From Muricea muricata (Eukaryota > Cnidaria > Anthozoa > Malacalcyonacea > Plexauridae): DNA of 64,000 nucleotides. The stretch spans positions 54,698,281 through 54,762,280 of the forward strand of contig OY979716.1 of assembly GCA_963855995.1 (NCBI GenBank). The letters are read 5' to 3'. Below are positions 19,690 to 30,888 of this stretch, piece by piece; the stretch's first letter is position 1; each line of letters begins with the position of its first letter. The notes under the pieces are model-generated. The model searched no databases and had not been told where the DNA came from. It was given only the letters and a program-made list of their open reading frames with translations. The translations under genes and the position numbers were made by a program.

Positions 19690-22240
19690 TTGTCATTCAG
19701 ATTCTGAGCCAAAATCTAATTTATAATTGATCTTGCCATCTGGTGTGTACTGCAGTGCTCTCAAATTGAAGACAGTTGGATCACCAGCTTTCCTGGTCTG
19801 ATAGATGAGATAGTTGCCTGGCAACTTCAAAAAATTTTTGTGGCACAAACGGGTAACATGATAAGGAGATGGCCGGATACATGCATTCCCAAAGATGACA
19901 TGATAGTCGCGGGGTGTATATATGTCACCAACAACCTTCCTCTCGATGGTGCTATGCATAGAATCACTCCATTTGGGTGTGCCCAACCACCACAAACTTT
20001 TGCTCGATTACAATATTATACTGTTTTGCCAGATGTAAATATGCATTGGAAAGTACTGCATTGCGGTTCTGGTATCCGCAACCATCACTCCACACAATAA
20101 TCTTTTCAATGGTTGGGTTTGCATTCAGCAGCTTTGCAAAATGCTGAAATTGAATGTGAGCAAATACTTCAGCACTAAGATCACCTTCATGCTCTTCCCA
20201 TGGGTAACAGTGTCCATCTTTATTACCTAGATTGAAACAGGTAAAGTTGTGCACTTGTAATTTAGTTTTTTAGTACATTGCACTGGCTTGGGTTTTAGGA
20301 CAAATTAGCACTGCCTGGACATCCACAGTCCAAACTGACACCTTGTCACTGTATTTCTCCTTGTCTGAAGCTTTTTCAGCTCGAGCTTAATTTTTTGCCT
20401 TGACGTGAACTTCAAGTGCATCTTGATCAGTGTTGCCATGCTTTGCACTGACACATAAGTCACATTGATCTTTGCGTGGTGTGAATACTGACAATTTCTC
20501 CTTTTCAAAGACTATTAAAAAATGTCTCACCAATAACTCTTACACCAGCTTTCTCAGCAGATTTTCTGTATTCTCTGTACAGATTACTTTTTGTTGTCCC
20601 AGGATACAGGAATTTCTTCTCCTTTTGTATGATGGAACTTTCTAGCAGTAATGTGATGGGACGGTTGGCAAACCAGAAAGCCAGTTCTTCAAAAATAAGG
20701 AATCTGCCTCGCCAACAGGTACATGCTTGCCGGAAAATCAGAATGAACAAAATTGTTTTAACACAAGGATACAAACTCTAAAGGCTAAACTTCTGAGTGA
20801 CTACACACTGAATAAACTTCTGCACAGACTACCTGTCTGATTAATCTTTGGCTGTGGCAGTTCTTTATTACCTAAATCTTGCATCCACAAACCAACAGTT
20901 CGTTGTGAAAGGTCAAGTGTGGAAGCAAAGAGTGATTTGCACACTGGGACTTTAGTTGCATCATTGAGCTTCAGATTGTATGAGAATGAAGTGGTTTGCC
21001 TGGAGGATGTTTCTCCTTTTTTCTGCCTTATATCAACCTGTAAGAAGTTGTAAAACAAGTATAGCAAAATAACAAGCAAATTAAAATAGTAGGATTTTCT
21101 GACTTTATTTCATGATAAAACTTCAAAGGTCATGACTTCACTTAGCAACACATTTATTAAAGGCATCCCTTATTTGACACTTGAATATACATACCTTGTC
21201 AACTAAAGCACGAACAGTTGATCGACACTCTCCGCGTGAACTAATTGGACCAAAATCTATCAAATATTTCTTGTCTTTCATCTTCTGTCAAGGATTGGCA
21301 GCTCTGCAAACTTGACCTCTTGCAATGAGATGATGTGCATGGGGCACCCATTACTCTTGCTTGTCTTTCCTTCCCCTTTGCATTTGTGTAATTCTCCCCT
21401 TTCACGCGTTTTGTTTTGATTACTTGACGTTTCCATTTTTGTGGAGTTATGCATTTGTGGTTATAATTTAAGTGAAAAAGTATAGCTATGATATATAATA
21501 AAACCGATGTTCAAAGTTTTAGCAAATAAATTATGATAAATGCTATCTGTCTTTGGTCGAACAGTACTTTCTCATATGACTGTTCATGGCATTTATAACG
21601 TTGCTCCATGATCCATTCGAACAAATAGTCTGGTAGCCTTTTTTAATTTTTGCCAAAGTTTATTACGCTTAGACCTTTTGACTTGTGTCCCTCTCCATGC
21701 ACTGTACAGTTCGTGCGCTCTTCACAAGTTGTATACTTCTTTAAAAGCATCACTGTGAAATATGCATCTTTTGTCCCTTTTTTTTGCAAGTTTTTCAAAG
21801 CCTTGAGTTCTGCAGTTGTTAATTTGTTTGTGTTGTATGTGGCGTTCGGCTTGGTGTACTGTGGGTCATTGGATGGACTTTGGCACGTAGGAGTCCTAAC
21901 GGTGGATGTATTATACATGAGACTATTTCCTTGCAAGCAATCAATAATAAGGCATTGATTTTCCAACACTGCATCAATCCTTTCTTAGTTTCCACTTTGC
22001 TTTTTATCTGTCCAATGGTTGGTGGGCTTTCTGAGAATACATGACCAGGTAATAAATTCTTAATATTACTTGGGCTGTGAAGAGAAATTTCTTCCTCCAA
22101 AAAGCCTGTCTGAAAACCCGATCGCAAAGGAGAAGAAACTCGAAAGTTTGCTTGCCCAACGGAATCGAAAGTAGGCCTACTAAACGAAAAGATATCGAAA
22201 AGATATTCAAGTTTGTAGAGTCCAAGCTGAGAGACAAAAC
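19690..22240 (-). pseudogene. DUF7869-like TE transposase, degraded
   Basis: Pieces in order on the minus strand: an N-terminal region (22240 to 21643, including LTTAELKALKNLQKKG); KVPVCKSLFASTLDLSQRTV near 20930; FLYPGTTKSNLYREY near 20610; a PRKDQCDLC zinc motif near 20470 in another frame; then IVWSDGCGYQNRN, VVVGHTQME and the C-terminal block to 19690. WSDGCGYQN with GHTQME and a CDSVHS-type segment marks a family of invertebrate DDE-like TE proteins that I associate with DUF7869; the transposon superfamily is uncertain. Several frame changes and a stop after VKAKN show it is dead. GT-AG introns may explain some of the breaks. Confidence 0.55.
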
Positions 22241-22436
22241 ATCAACTGCAGTGTGTGAAGGTTTTAGATGTGGGCTGCAATCCGCTTAAAAATGTGGAAT
22301 AAGTAAGATTATCAGAGCGTGCGGAAAAATTTGATTGAGGTGAAGGCTGCAGGTTAGAATTCAAGGTTGAGATGTTTGAACAGTGACAGTGGAATTAAAA
22401 AATGATGCGACTAAAGGTGAAACAGAACTAAGGCTG

Positions 22437-22820
22437 CTATTTGAAGTTATTGCTGCACTTTGTGAAAAAGAACTGAGAGAGGGTAAAAGGCATGCAAAAA
22501 TTGGCAATAGATTGTGCAGGATGTATGTTGGACGTGTGGGGCGATGGGAGAGAGGTTTTTATTGTTGAGATTGTTACAGAATTAGAAACAGAAGGATTAA
22601 CAATAGTTTCAACAGTTGAGAGATTTTTACTTGAAACAACAGCCAGTAAATCGGATGGATTAGCAGATGGGGATGATACACTTGGAATGTTGGTTGGATT
22701 GTTAGTTGAAAGAGTCGATAGAGGCTCTGCATCATCAATATTTTCTAGGGTGCAGGTCACAGTTGGCATGCTTCCTAATCCTACTGCTTTGTTCTTTGAT
22801 TTTGATTTCAATTGAGTCAT
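22437..22820 (-). CDS. Ser/Thr-rich low-complexity ORF, unknown
   Basis: 127 residues beginning MTQLKSKSKNKAVGLGSM and dominated by Ser, Thr, Asn and Pro, with no recognised domain. It could be a disordered N-terminal exon of the transposase on the same strand just downstream. Weak. Confidence 0.22.
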   Translation of the reverse strand: MTQLKSKSKNKAVGLGSMPTVTCTLENIDDAEPLSTLSTNNPTNIPSVSSPSANPSDLLAVVSSKNLSTVETIVNPSVSNSVTISTIKTSLPSPHTSNIHPAQSIANFCMPFTLSQFFFTKCSNNFK

Positions 22821-22829
22821 TTTGGAATG

Positions 22830-23616
22830 TTTTACTGGTGCTTTTTTGTTGTTTTGTCTCTAAGTTTCAAAAAATGTTTTGTCTTCTTCAGTCATTGAGC
22901 ATTAAAATTATTATTACTGACTTCATTCCTTCTTTTTCCACCCTTTTCAAGTCATCTGTAATTATAAAATAACAATTACACAAATATCTTCATTTTGGGG
23001 TTAATCAGACTCGGCTTACGAAATAAGTCTTGGTTAGTTGTTGATGAGTACTAATCCAAGCAGCTAGAGTATGTACACATTTGCTGGAGATCTTGTCAAC
23101 TAAATATGTTCACAGCTATTCAAATTCTCCTGCTATTAGTGCTATATATCCTGCTATCAGTACTAATGATCGACGCACATGTGTGCAAAAATACTATATG
23201 CATGCAACACATATACAGTCACATACCTTCTAAAAAGATCATTTTAGCTGGTAGATCTGGATTTTTCTTATCCCAGTACAGCCGAACCATTTTGCTTTCA
23301 TGAACTGACCCCTATTTGATGCATGATGTCTTACATGGCTCCAGCAAATTATCAACCGAGAAGAAAAACAACGCAAATTTTTTTGGTTGTAAACTTGCCA
23401 TCTGACGTCTCAATGTTGTCATTTTTTAATATTGTCTTTACTTCGACTTTTTAAAAGAATTTCAGTTCTGTTTGTACTGTTGGGTTAACAAATTTAAACA
23501 CTTTACCACCGAAGAGCTGTTTTGCGAGTCAGTTGAACTTCCACCCTTTCCTTATTATCTAAGCATTTCCTTATTGTATCATCAAACTGAAATTTGTGAC
23601 TATATCGCAACCAGGT
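22830..23616. other. No recognisable feature
   Basis: AT-rich sequence with a few short frames; nothing supported. Confidence 0.4.
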
Positions 23617-24391
23617 ATATAATCCGACATAATAAGTGCTACACTGGTTTTGTTAAATTAATGAAATCACCTTACTAAGATTACATTCATGACCCAACGT
23701 TTCGACACTCTGGTCTAGTGTCTTCATCAGGGGTGGTCTGATGTTGAAACTCACGACCTTATATGCTGTCAAGGTGACGTCATTTACCAACAAGATGTAA
23801 ATACTCTTGTGGTAAATGACTTCCGTCATCCCTATTTAAGGCACAATGGCTCGCATTGATATGCCAGGCTTCCAAACAAAGCCTTTGACCATAACAATTG
23901 TTAGTGGTAATGACTTTAGAATCTTCCCACGCAATGTTATGGCTTGTTTCACACACGTGTTCAGCCAAAGCTGATTTTGAGCTGTTAAAATTAGAAACAG
24001 CCCTTTGATGTTCTTTCAGACGTGTGCAAAACTGGCGTTTTGTTTGACCCAGATATACTTTCTCGCAATCACCGCATGGTATAGAGTATACAGCATGTGT
24101 TTTCTGATCAGTCGGAACGCGATCCTTGGGTTTCGCAAAAATATGTCCCAATGTCTGAAAGGGTTTCAGGGCAACTTTGATACCACAATTATTAAGAACT
24201 CTCTTGATCGGTTCCGCAATTCCTTGAATGTACGAGACTATTGCAAAACCTTTCACAGCGGAGTCACCCTCTGGAGAGTTGCAATGAGTCAAGGTTGGAT
24301 GCCTTAAACAATCATAGAGAAAGCTCTTAGGATAATTGTTTTCTTTCAGAATATTGGTTACATATTGACACTTGTTTTCCCTAGCATCGTT
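23617..24391 (-). mobile_element. Penelope-like element, copy A (3' part)
   Basis: Minus-strand frame (about 24300 to 23780) starts THCNSPEGDSAVKGFAIV and contains a GIY-YIG-type endonuclease: HAVYSIPCGDC, then VYLGQTKRQFCTRLKEHQ. It ends in DGSHLPQEYLHLVGK. The untranslated tail has ACTAGACCAGAGTGTCGAAACG and runs to 23617. Only the end of the reverse transcriptase is present. It forms the mirror image of 24696-25474, so the two copies are head to head. Penelope elements commonly occur as inverted or tandem partial copies. Confidence 0.78.
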
Positions 24392-25478
24392 CTGGAAGCG
24401 ATTTGTTGATGATGTGATCTCTGCGGTTTCTCAAGATGAGATTGTTGTTCTTTTGCAACATTTGAATTCAATTGAGCCTTCTATACAGTTCACCATAGAA
24501 CGTGAGACTGATGCGAAGTTGCCCTTTTTGAATACTTATGTTCAGAGAATTACTGATGGGAAGTTGGAAACTGTTGTTTATCGAAAACCAACTCATACTG
24601 ATAAATATCTGTCATTTAACTCTCATCACCCGAGAAGCCATAAAAGGTCTGTTGTTACAACTTTGTTTCAGAGAGCGGAGAATTTAACATCAAACAACGA
24701 TGCTAGGGAAAATGAATGTCAATATGTAACCAATATTCTGAAAGAAAACAATTATCCTAAGAGCTTTCTCTATGATTGTTTAAGGCGTCCAACCTTGACT
24801 CATTGCAACTCTCCACAGGGTGACTCCACTGTGAAAGGTTTTGCAATAGTCCCGTACATTCAAGGAATTGCGGAACCCATCAAGAGAGTTCTTAATAATT
24901 GTGGTATCAAGGTTGCCCTGAAACCCTTTCAGCCATTGGGACATATTTTTGCGTAACCTAAGGATCACCTTCCGACTGATCAGAAAACACATGCTGTATA
25001 CTCTATACCATGCGGTGATTCCGAGGAAGTATATCTTGGTCAAACAAAATGCCAGTTTTGCACACGTCTGAAAGAACATTAAAGGGCTGTTTCTAATTTT
25101 AACAGCTCAAAATCAGCTTTGGCTGAACACGTGCGTGGAACAAGCCATAACATTGTGTGGGAAGATTCTAAAGTCATTACCACTAACAATCGTTATGGTC
25201 AAAGGCTTTGTTTGGAAGCCTGGCATATCAATGCGAGCCCTTGTGCCTTAAATAGGGATGACGGAAGTCATTTACCACAAGAGTATTTACATCTTGTTGG
25301 TAGATGACGTCACCTTGACAGCATATAAGGTCGTGAGTTTCAACATCAGACCACCCCTGATGAAGACACTAGACTGGAGTGTCGAAACGTTGGGTCGTGA
25401 ATGTAATCTTTGTTCGGTGATTTCATTCATTTAACAAAACCAGAGTAGCAGTTATTATGTCGGATTATTGTATCATGT
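24391..25478 (+). mobile_element. Penelope-like element, copy B (RT end plus GIY-YIG)
   Basis: The frame opens with FWKRFVDDVISAVSQDE, the catalytic (R-F-V-D-D) box of a Penelope-type reverse transcriptase, then SIEPSIQFTIERETDAKLPF and RKPTHTDKYLSF. A stop at 24954 and another near 25080 interrupt the GIY-YIG endonuclease, whose remains include HAVYSIPCGD and VYLGQTK. Ends EYLHLVGR at 25304. The tail matches copy A. Start is truncated. Inactive. Confidence 0.78.
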
Positions 25479-25740
25479 TTGTAGCTGCCAGAAAAACATA
25501 TTTTACTTAACATATGAGGCAATATGGCGGCACACAATCTATGTTTATATTAAAGCGAAAAAAATTGGAAAATATAAATCTTAAACCCAAAATATTTCCT
25601 TGTTTAACCAGTCATCCTTTAGCTTTGAGTAACTTTGAATCAAAATATGTACTAACAGTATTTTGGGCTGTAATGTAAGTCGTAAAAACAGTAGCATAAA
25701 GTATTTTCGCCTTAACTAAAGGAGAAGACGATTTTTCGAA
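25479..25740. other. Spacer, nothing recognised
   Basis: AT-rich sequence, possibly the 5' flank of the THAP fragment. Confidence 0.35.
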
Positions 25741-26200
25741 AAAACTTGACAGGAGTGGGAAAAGCAAATGAGAAATTGCATTGTTGACCAAGATTTAAAG
25801 CGACAAATTGAAGCGCACTCATTGTACATCTGCAAAAGACATTTTCAGGGAAAATATATTGAAAAACGTAAGTTTTGCCAATATGAATTTTTGCATTTAT
25901 GTATTTTAACGTTGTGTCAATCAGTATGTATATTATTTACAAATACCTGAATTAATTCAGTTAATAGAAAAAATGCCTATTTTCCTATTAAATATGATTA
26001 ATTTCATCCTGTACTTGTATTTGCAGATGCCACTCGTAAGAAATTTAATTTCGAAGCAGTGCTAACATTAAACTTGCCTAAAAAATTGTTCGAGTCGGAT
26101 AAGCAGCCAAGAAGGATAATTCAAAGACGTGAAACAGAAGAGAGTAGCAAAACCCAGTTGAAGGCTGGAGTATATACACATTTGCTATTATCTGCAAAAT
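25741..26200 (+). pseudogene. THAP-domain fragment (two exons)
   Basis: Exon 1 ends at 25867 with SLYICKRHFQGKYIEK at a GTAAGT donor. Exon 2 from 26027 (TTTGCAG acceptor) reads ATRKKFNFEAVLTLNLPKK and runs on to a stop at 26200. C-x-x-HF followed by the LNLP ending is the second half of a THAP zinc-binding domain. The first Cys pair is not clear. THAP domains head P-element, THAP9 and ISL2EU transposases. A MITE copy begins near its end, which may have truncated the gene. Confidence 0.5.
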
Positions 26201-26375
26201 AAACGAGACACGAATGCACCCACACCCTCCCCAATGTTGGTGAGTGAGCGTGAGCATCATTTCAGGGCTTTGGATTGAATTTTAACCAGAAATTCCAACA
26301 CTGAATGAGGGAAAAGGGGGACACGGCCCAGGAAATCATGGTGGCCCACCCCACCTCGCAAACGATTGTCTAAAA
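26185..26375. repeat. MITE, first of two direct copies
   Basis: Same sequence as 29900-30100 with about 10 percent difference, including TGCAAAATAAACGAGACACG and GACACGGCCCAGGAAATCAT. Its right terminal TIR is decayed (CCTCGCA where the second copy has TTATTTTGCA). Confidence 0.72.
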
Positions 26376-26775
26376 CAAGAACGCTTGGAATGCTCGCACA
26401 ATTGGCTTAATTGCTGCATGATATGCTGGTCTGTATTGTTACAAGTAAACCCATTTAATTGTACCAGGATCCTTGAAAATATGATCATTAAAACAATTAA
26501 ATGTTAGAACACTATAAACCAAGCATGCTATATTTATTTTGCCTAAAGTAAATCCAGTATGAAACCTCAAAATACAACTTGAAATGCAGTAAATGTTAAT
26601 AATTGACAAAATGAAATTGACAGCATGAACATTTTACAATGATTGTAAAGTAAACAAGCTGAATTAGCTACGTACATTGTGGAAATTTCGGCGTGCTATA
26701 CGGTTGCGTATTACACATATTTGAAAAAGCAAATAAGTAGCTCTTTGAATGAGTGCCTTTGGGGTTCGCCAAGTG
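26376..26775. other. No recognisable feature
   Basis: AT-rich sequence upstream of the Rep-like pseudogene. No promoter or origin hairpin could be supported. Confidence 0.35.
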
Positions 26776-28062
26776 CGAGAAATTTATGTGATAACCTACA
26801 GTCAAGTCAATGCTGATCTCTTTCCAACCTGAGAAAGTTTTGTCAACAAAGTTTGCGAAGTGTTCGCAGCTTGTAATGTGGATATACTTCAGTGGGTTTG
26901 TGCAAAAGAAAACCAGGAGCAATCTGGATTCCATTTTCTTATGACTGTTAAGTTAAAAGAATGGCACAGATGGAAGCGAGTTAGAAACAATATAGCTGAG
27001 AAACATGGTGTACATGTCAACTTTTCTAATCGACATGACAATTACTTTTCTGCACGGAAATACACAACAAAGGAAGATTTAAAGTACATTCAGTCTTAGG
27101 GCCATCCTGATCTTACCAATAGCCAACCTCCTCAAAGTATGCGAGCTAGCGAAGCATGTCATGCACGAGGGAACTCTGAAGGAAAACGAAGAGCTGTTAA
27201 GGCAAAAAGTCGGAAACGACAACTGAGTGTTTATGAAGTTTCCCAAATTGTTGTTAACAAGAAATTCAAATCACGTCTAGAGCTTTTTTGGCATTTGCAC
27301 AAGAACAACAAAACGAAGGGAAGGGAAAACAGACCTCACTCAATTTATAGCCAACCGTGGATCTAAAGCCGTGGACGAAGCGATCCGAGTAGGATGGGAG
27401 CTCAGTGAAGCACCAAATTGTGTAATTTGGCTACGGCAAAATAGTTTACGCTGCCTATGCAAAAAGTTGCCCTCGAGACTATAACAAGAAATGGTTAGAG
27501 CTGGCCAGGAAAATACTAGTGCGAAATAATGTGAAAATCTCTGAGCTTGTTGGTGTGGTACGTCTACTATTAGAGAAAGGAAGGAGAATGTATCGGAATA
27601 TTTTGGTGACAGGCCCATCTAATTGCGGTAAAAGTTTTATCCTCAATCCGTTGTTTGAAATCTATGATACATTTCAAAACCCTGCTAGTACAAGTTTCGC
27701 ATAGGTTGGAGTTGAGAATAGCGAAGTTATATTTTTGAATGATTTCCGTTGGTCAGCGCAGATCATCCCCTGGCATAATCTCTTATTGTTACTCGAGGGA
27801 GCAGTTGTTCACTTCCTAGCACCCAAGATGCACTACACTCAAGACATTCTGTTTGACAAAGATGACCCTGTCTTTGCCACTGCAAAAGAGCATTTTAGTT
27901 TTGTACAAGGTGGTGCAGTTGACTGCATCAAACAGAAATGATGAGAGTGAGATGGCGCTTTTTCCAGTTTTTTTCACAAATACCACAAAGCGAACAAGTA
28001 GATATCCTACCTTGTCCCCATTGTTTTGCAGAATTTGTTCTGCACTGAACCGCCTTGAGGGG
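26776..28062 (+). pseudogene. Rep-like protein: HUH endonuclease plus SF3 helicase (dead)
   Basis: Pieces in several frames follow the order of rolling-circle replication proteins. Motif I is YVITYSQVN near 26785. Motif II is HFLMTVKL near 26930; the second His of the expected HUH pair is Leu. Motif III is KYTTKED near 27060 with the tyrosine. The superfamily 3 helicase follows: Walker A GPSNCGKS near 27610, Walker B VIFLNDFRW near 27730, and PVFATAKEH near 27870. A Cys-rich end (CPHCFA) lies near 28020. Stops near 26830, 27098 and 27702 and frame changes near 27340 and 27480-27530 inactivate it. Architecture matches CRESS-DNA virus and parvovirus Rep and related ORFs repeated in cnidarian genomes. 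Whether it is an old viral insertion or a transposon gene cannot be told here; no capsid gene is seen. Confidence 0.7.
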
Positions 28063-28675
28063 GACTGATAACGTGTACGGTAACGTTAAACGGTTCACCA
28101 TTCAAATTCTCAAAATTTTCATACTTTTTAGCATCTGTATAATGGATGTTTGTTGGTACATTTAAACATCATTAAATGCTTCCTCATTTACAGGGATTTT
28201 GGCAGCGATTGAAAGTATCGTACATCCGTTAAGCGAGGAATGATCATGGTGAACCGTTGATGTCTAAAATATTTATATATATTAAATATTTTAATTTTGT
28301 TGCAATGGTTCACTGTTGCACAATGGGTCAATTTTGTTGAGATTTTTTAGGATGAACTCAATCTTTCACTTGATAGTCTGGCATAATGGCTAAATGCATC
28401 TTCATGTTAGAAATTAAATGTAGAATCTCATAGGACTTTTGAGTTTTTCTACATGTTTCTGTGGTGAACCGTTGCAGTTATGCATGCATCAATAATCGAG
28501 GGAAGCCGGTTAATATATGTTGTTCGCGGGATTACTTTATCAGTTCACACTGATTTTCAATTACAATTATATATAGTAGTTGAGAGTTTCATGTATTTAT
28601 TCTAATACCTTAAGCACTCACCTTTCCTTTTAATAATCTCGTCTACGCGATTTGCCATAGAGGCGATTGTTTTAT
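28063..28675. other. Non-coding spacer with scattered GGTTCACC-like words
   Basis: The word ACGGTTCACCATT or its complement AATGGTGAACCGTT occurs in variants near 28087, 28246, 28305 and 28461, in both orientations. Apart from that it is AT-rich without coding content. Confidence 0.4.
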
Positions 28676-29654
28676 TTAGTACTTCTCTAGGAATAGATTT
28701 AATTGTTCATACATTTCCGTTGTGATTCGTGACATTATTGCATGCTTATGAAATGCGTCTTTAACTAACTTAAAGGTCTTCTCTATGGGGTTTAAGTCTG
28801 GACTTTTTGGAGGTATTTTTAGAAGTTGACAGTTTGCATGGTCCATAGCTGCACGAGCCATTGCTGAATTTTGACTTGGATCTCCGTCTTGTACCCATAA
28901 CCTCAGTGCACTCTTATCTGCAAGAGCAAACGTACTTTCAAAATTCTAGTCAATGAAACCAGCAAAGTGATGACCATCTAATTTTTCATAAGTCTGGCAT
29001 ATCACTACACCCTTGTCAAAACTGATAGCCACCATTAACATTGACCCTTAGTGCCTGTTTTTCTCCCTTTCACAGTACATCCTAACGCTAGTCCTTCGCT
29101 TTGCCTCTGCCAAACTCTGGCTTTAGGGTGCTAAGGCTTGATCCAAGGGATTCCTCTTGTATGCAAATGCTGTACCGTCGAGATAGAACGCAACATCATG
29201 AGTCTAAAACATGGCGAGGATATTCATTTTTCATTTTTCGTGCAAAAATTCTCCTATTTTTCAGGTCAATCTTTTTCAAAAGTCCCTTCTTTCGAGCTTG
29301 TAGATAATAATAACCCTCTCTATTTAGGAAACGTGAAATTGTACTCTCCGAAATGTCTTCTCTAAGAATACACGCGTTTTCCATTAGCCTTTTTAACGTA
29401 AAATTAACCTCACGCTCTCTCAGTACCTGTATTGATCAGCGCAGTTTTCTCTCTAGCCGTGCATCCAGTTTTCTTGGCCTTCCTCTTCTCTCCTTGCCTT
29501 TTGTGGAATGTTGGTTGCTGCTCAAATCTATTTTGCTGATCCTCCAGACAGTAGCTGTAGGAACATTGCACGTTTTTGCTATTTGCCGAATGGGAAGCCC
29601 TTGAATTTTTGATAAATAATAAACCAAAGCCCTCGTTTTGTTATCAATAGCCAT
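28676..29654 (-). pseudogene. Tc1/mariner transposase, DD34E (frameshifted)
   Basis: Starts at 29654 with MAIDNKTRALVYYLSKIQGL and a helix-turn-helix (IAKTCNVPTATVWRI), followed by the GRPRKL AT-hook-like motif. A second part reads DISESTISRFLNREGYYY. In a shifted frame FYLDGTAFAYKRNP gives the first catalytic Asp. The second Asp is in QDGDPSQNSAMARAAM and the Glu in SPDLNPIE, 34 residues apart. The gene ends at 28676. At least two frame changes occur (near 29436-29384 and 29196-28870). The TIRs could not be placed. A dead Tc1-family copy. Confidence 0.78.
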
Positions 29655-29899
29655 AATGAGAGAATGAACACTAAGACTTGTTCTCTTAGAGTTATATAGC
29701 TACTATTATCGTTAAGAGTAAGACTATTCATTCTTAAATATTACTTTCGTCCTTATTTTATCCCATTATATAATGTAAACACGTTTTAGTTCACGAAAGT
29801 GGCATCATTCTCAGCACTTCTAGATAAAACTTTGCTACGCCAACATGTCCACACCTACTTAAGATAACACGTTTACGTAATTATTTTCATCCTGAAATA

Positions 29900-30100
29900 C
29901 AATCATCTGCAAAATAAACGAGACACGAATGCACCCGCACCCTCCCCAATGTTGGTGAGTGAGTGTGAGCATCATTTGAGGGCTTTGGATTAAATTTTAA
30001 CCTGAAATTCCAACATTGAATAAGGGGGGAAAGGGGGGGGGAAGGGGGACATGGCCCAGGAAATCATGGTGGCCCATTTTATTTTGCAAACGATTGTGGA
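29900..30100. mobile_element. MITE, second direct copy, with 20-bp TIR
   Basis: Left end ACAATCATCTGCAAAATAAA and right end, inverted, ACAATCGTTTGCAAAATAAA. The interior contains a variable G-rich tract (30027-30052). With the copy at 26185 it forms direct repeats on both sides of the Rep-like and Tc1 genes. Confidence 0.75.
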
Positions 30101-30888
30101 TGATTTCAAGAGAGCCATTGCATGTGTGAAACTTTCTGGGTGGTCAAGGAAAGAAACAGAGGATGCTTTTATGCTGGAGTATTTTGATATTCTGAACATA
30201 CAATTCCAATCTATTCAGAGTGGATTGTGATCTTGGGTTTTCAGTAGCTGTTCTTGGTTGGTTTTTACCTGACACCTATACTTTATACTATGAACTTAAA
30301 TGGTCTTTGTTTCATATCACTGCTGCATCATTGTGTAAAGCTATCCAAACTTTTTCCATCTGTCTTGGTGTACCTGAAGTTTTATTTCGATGCAATTGAT
30401 CCTATTGACAGTGTTTCAAAAATTATTCAACACTCTTAGGTTGAAATCCCAAGCCGATTATCTTTCAATTCTGCTGGACACAATCAGGCACTACCTCAAA
30501 ACCTCAAAACAATTCACGTTTGAATGTCGGACATTTCTACAACTTGCCAACACAAAATCCACCATTTTGTCTCAGAATACTCGATGTAAGTCATGGTCAA
30601 TTGAACGATTTTGAGTTAATTTCATTAATCTTACATGATATTTTAGAGTATCGCAATTAAACATTGGCAAAGGTTCATGTTTAATTCATTGCGAGGAATC
30701 AACTGAATCACTTACAAGGTTTACCCTGTATCCTTTCAATGTTTCCTGAGTTGCTGAATGAAATGGCTAAACCTTGATGTCATCAGAAGGATGTTGCTGT
30801 GCATACAACTTATATCATTGCTGTTGAGCATAAAAATACTGGGTCTTGTGATAAATTAGCATACCATTGAAAGTGCTACTCTAAATTT
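30101..30888. other. No recognisable feature
   Basis: Short frames without family resemblance. It may be the 5' flank of the gene that starts at 30889. Confidence 0.35.

Noticed and set aside
22077..22289. Plus-strand frame with basic helical sequence (KRKDIEKIFKFVESKLRDK)
   Set aside because: It is antisense to the degraded transposase region and has no start context, exon signals or family resemblance.
24005..24307. Plus-strand frame over Penelope copy A, and the matching minus-strand frame over copy B
   Set aside because: They are antisense shadows of the GIY-YIG coding sequence; the sense frames carry the motifs.
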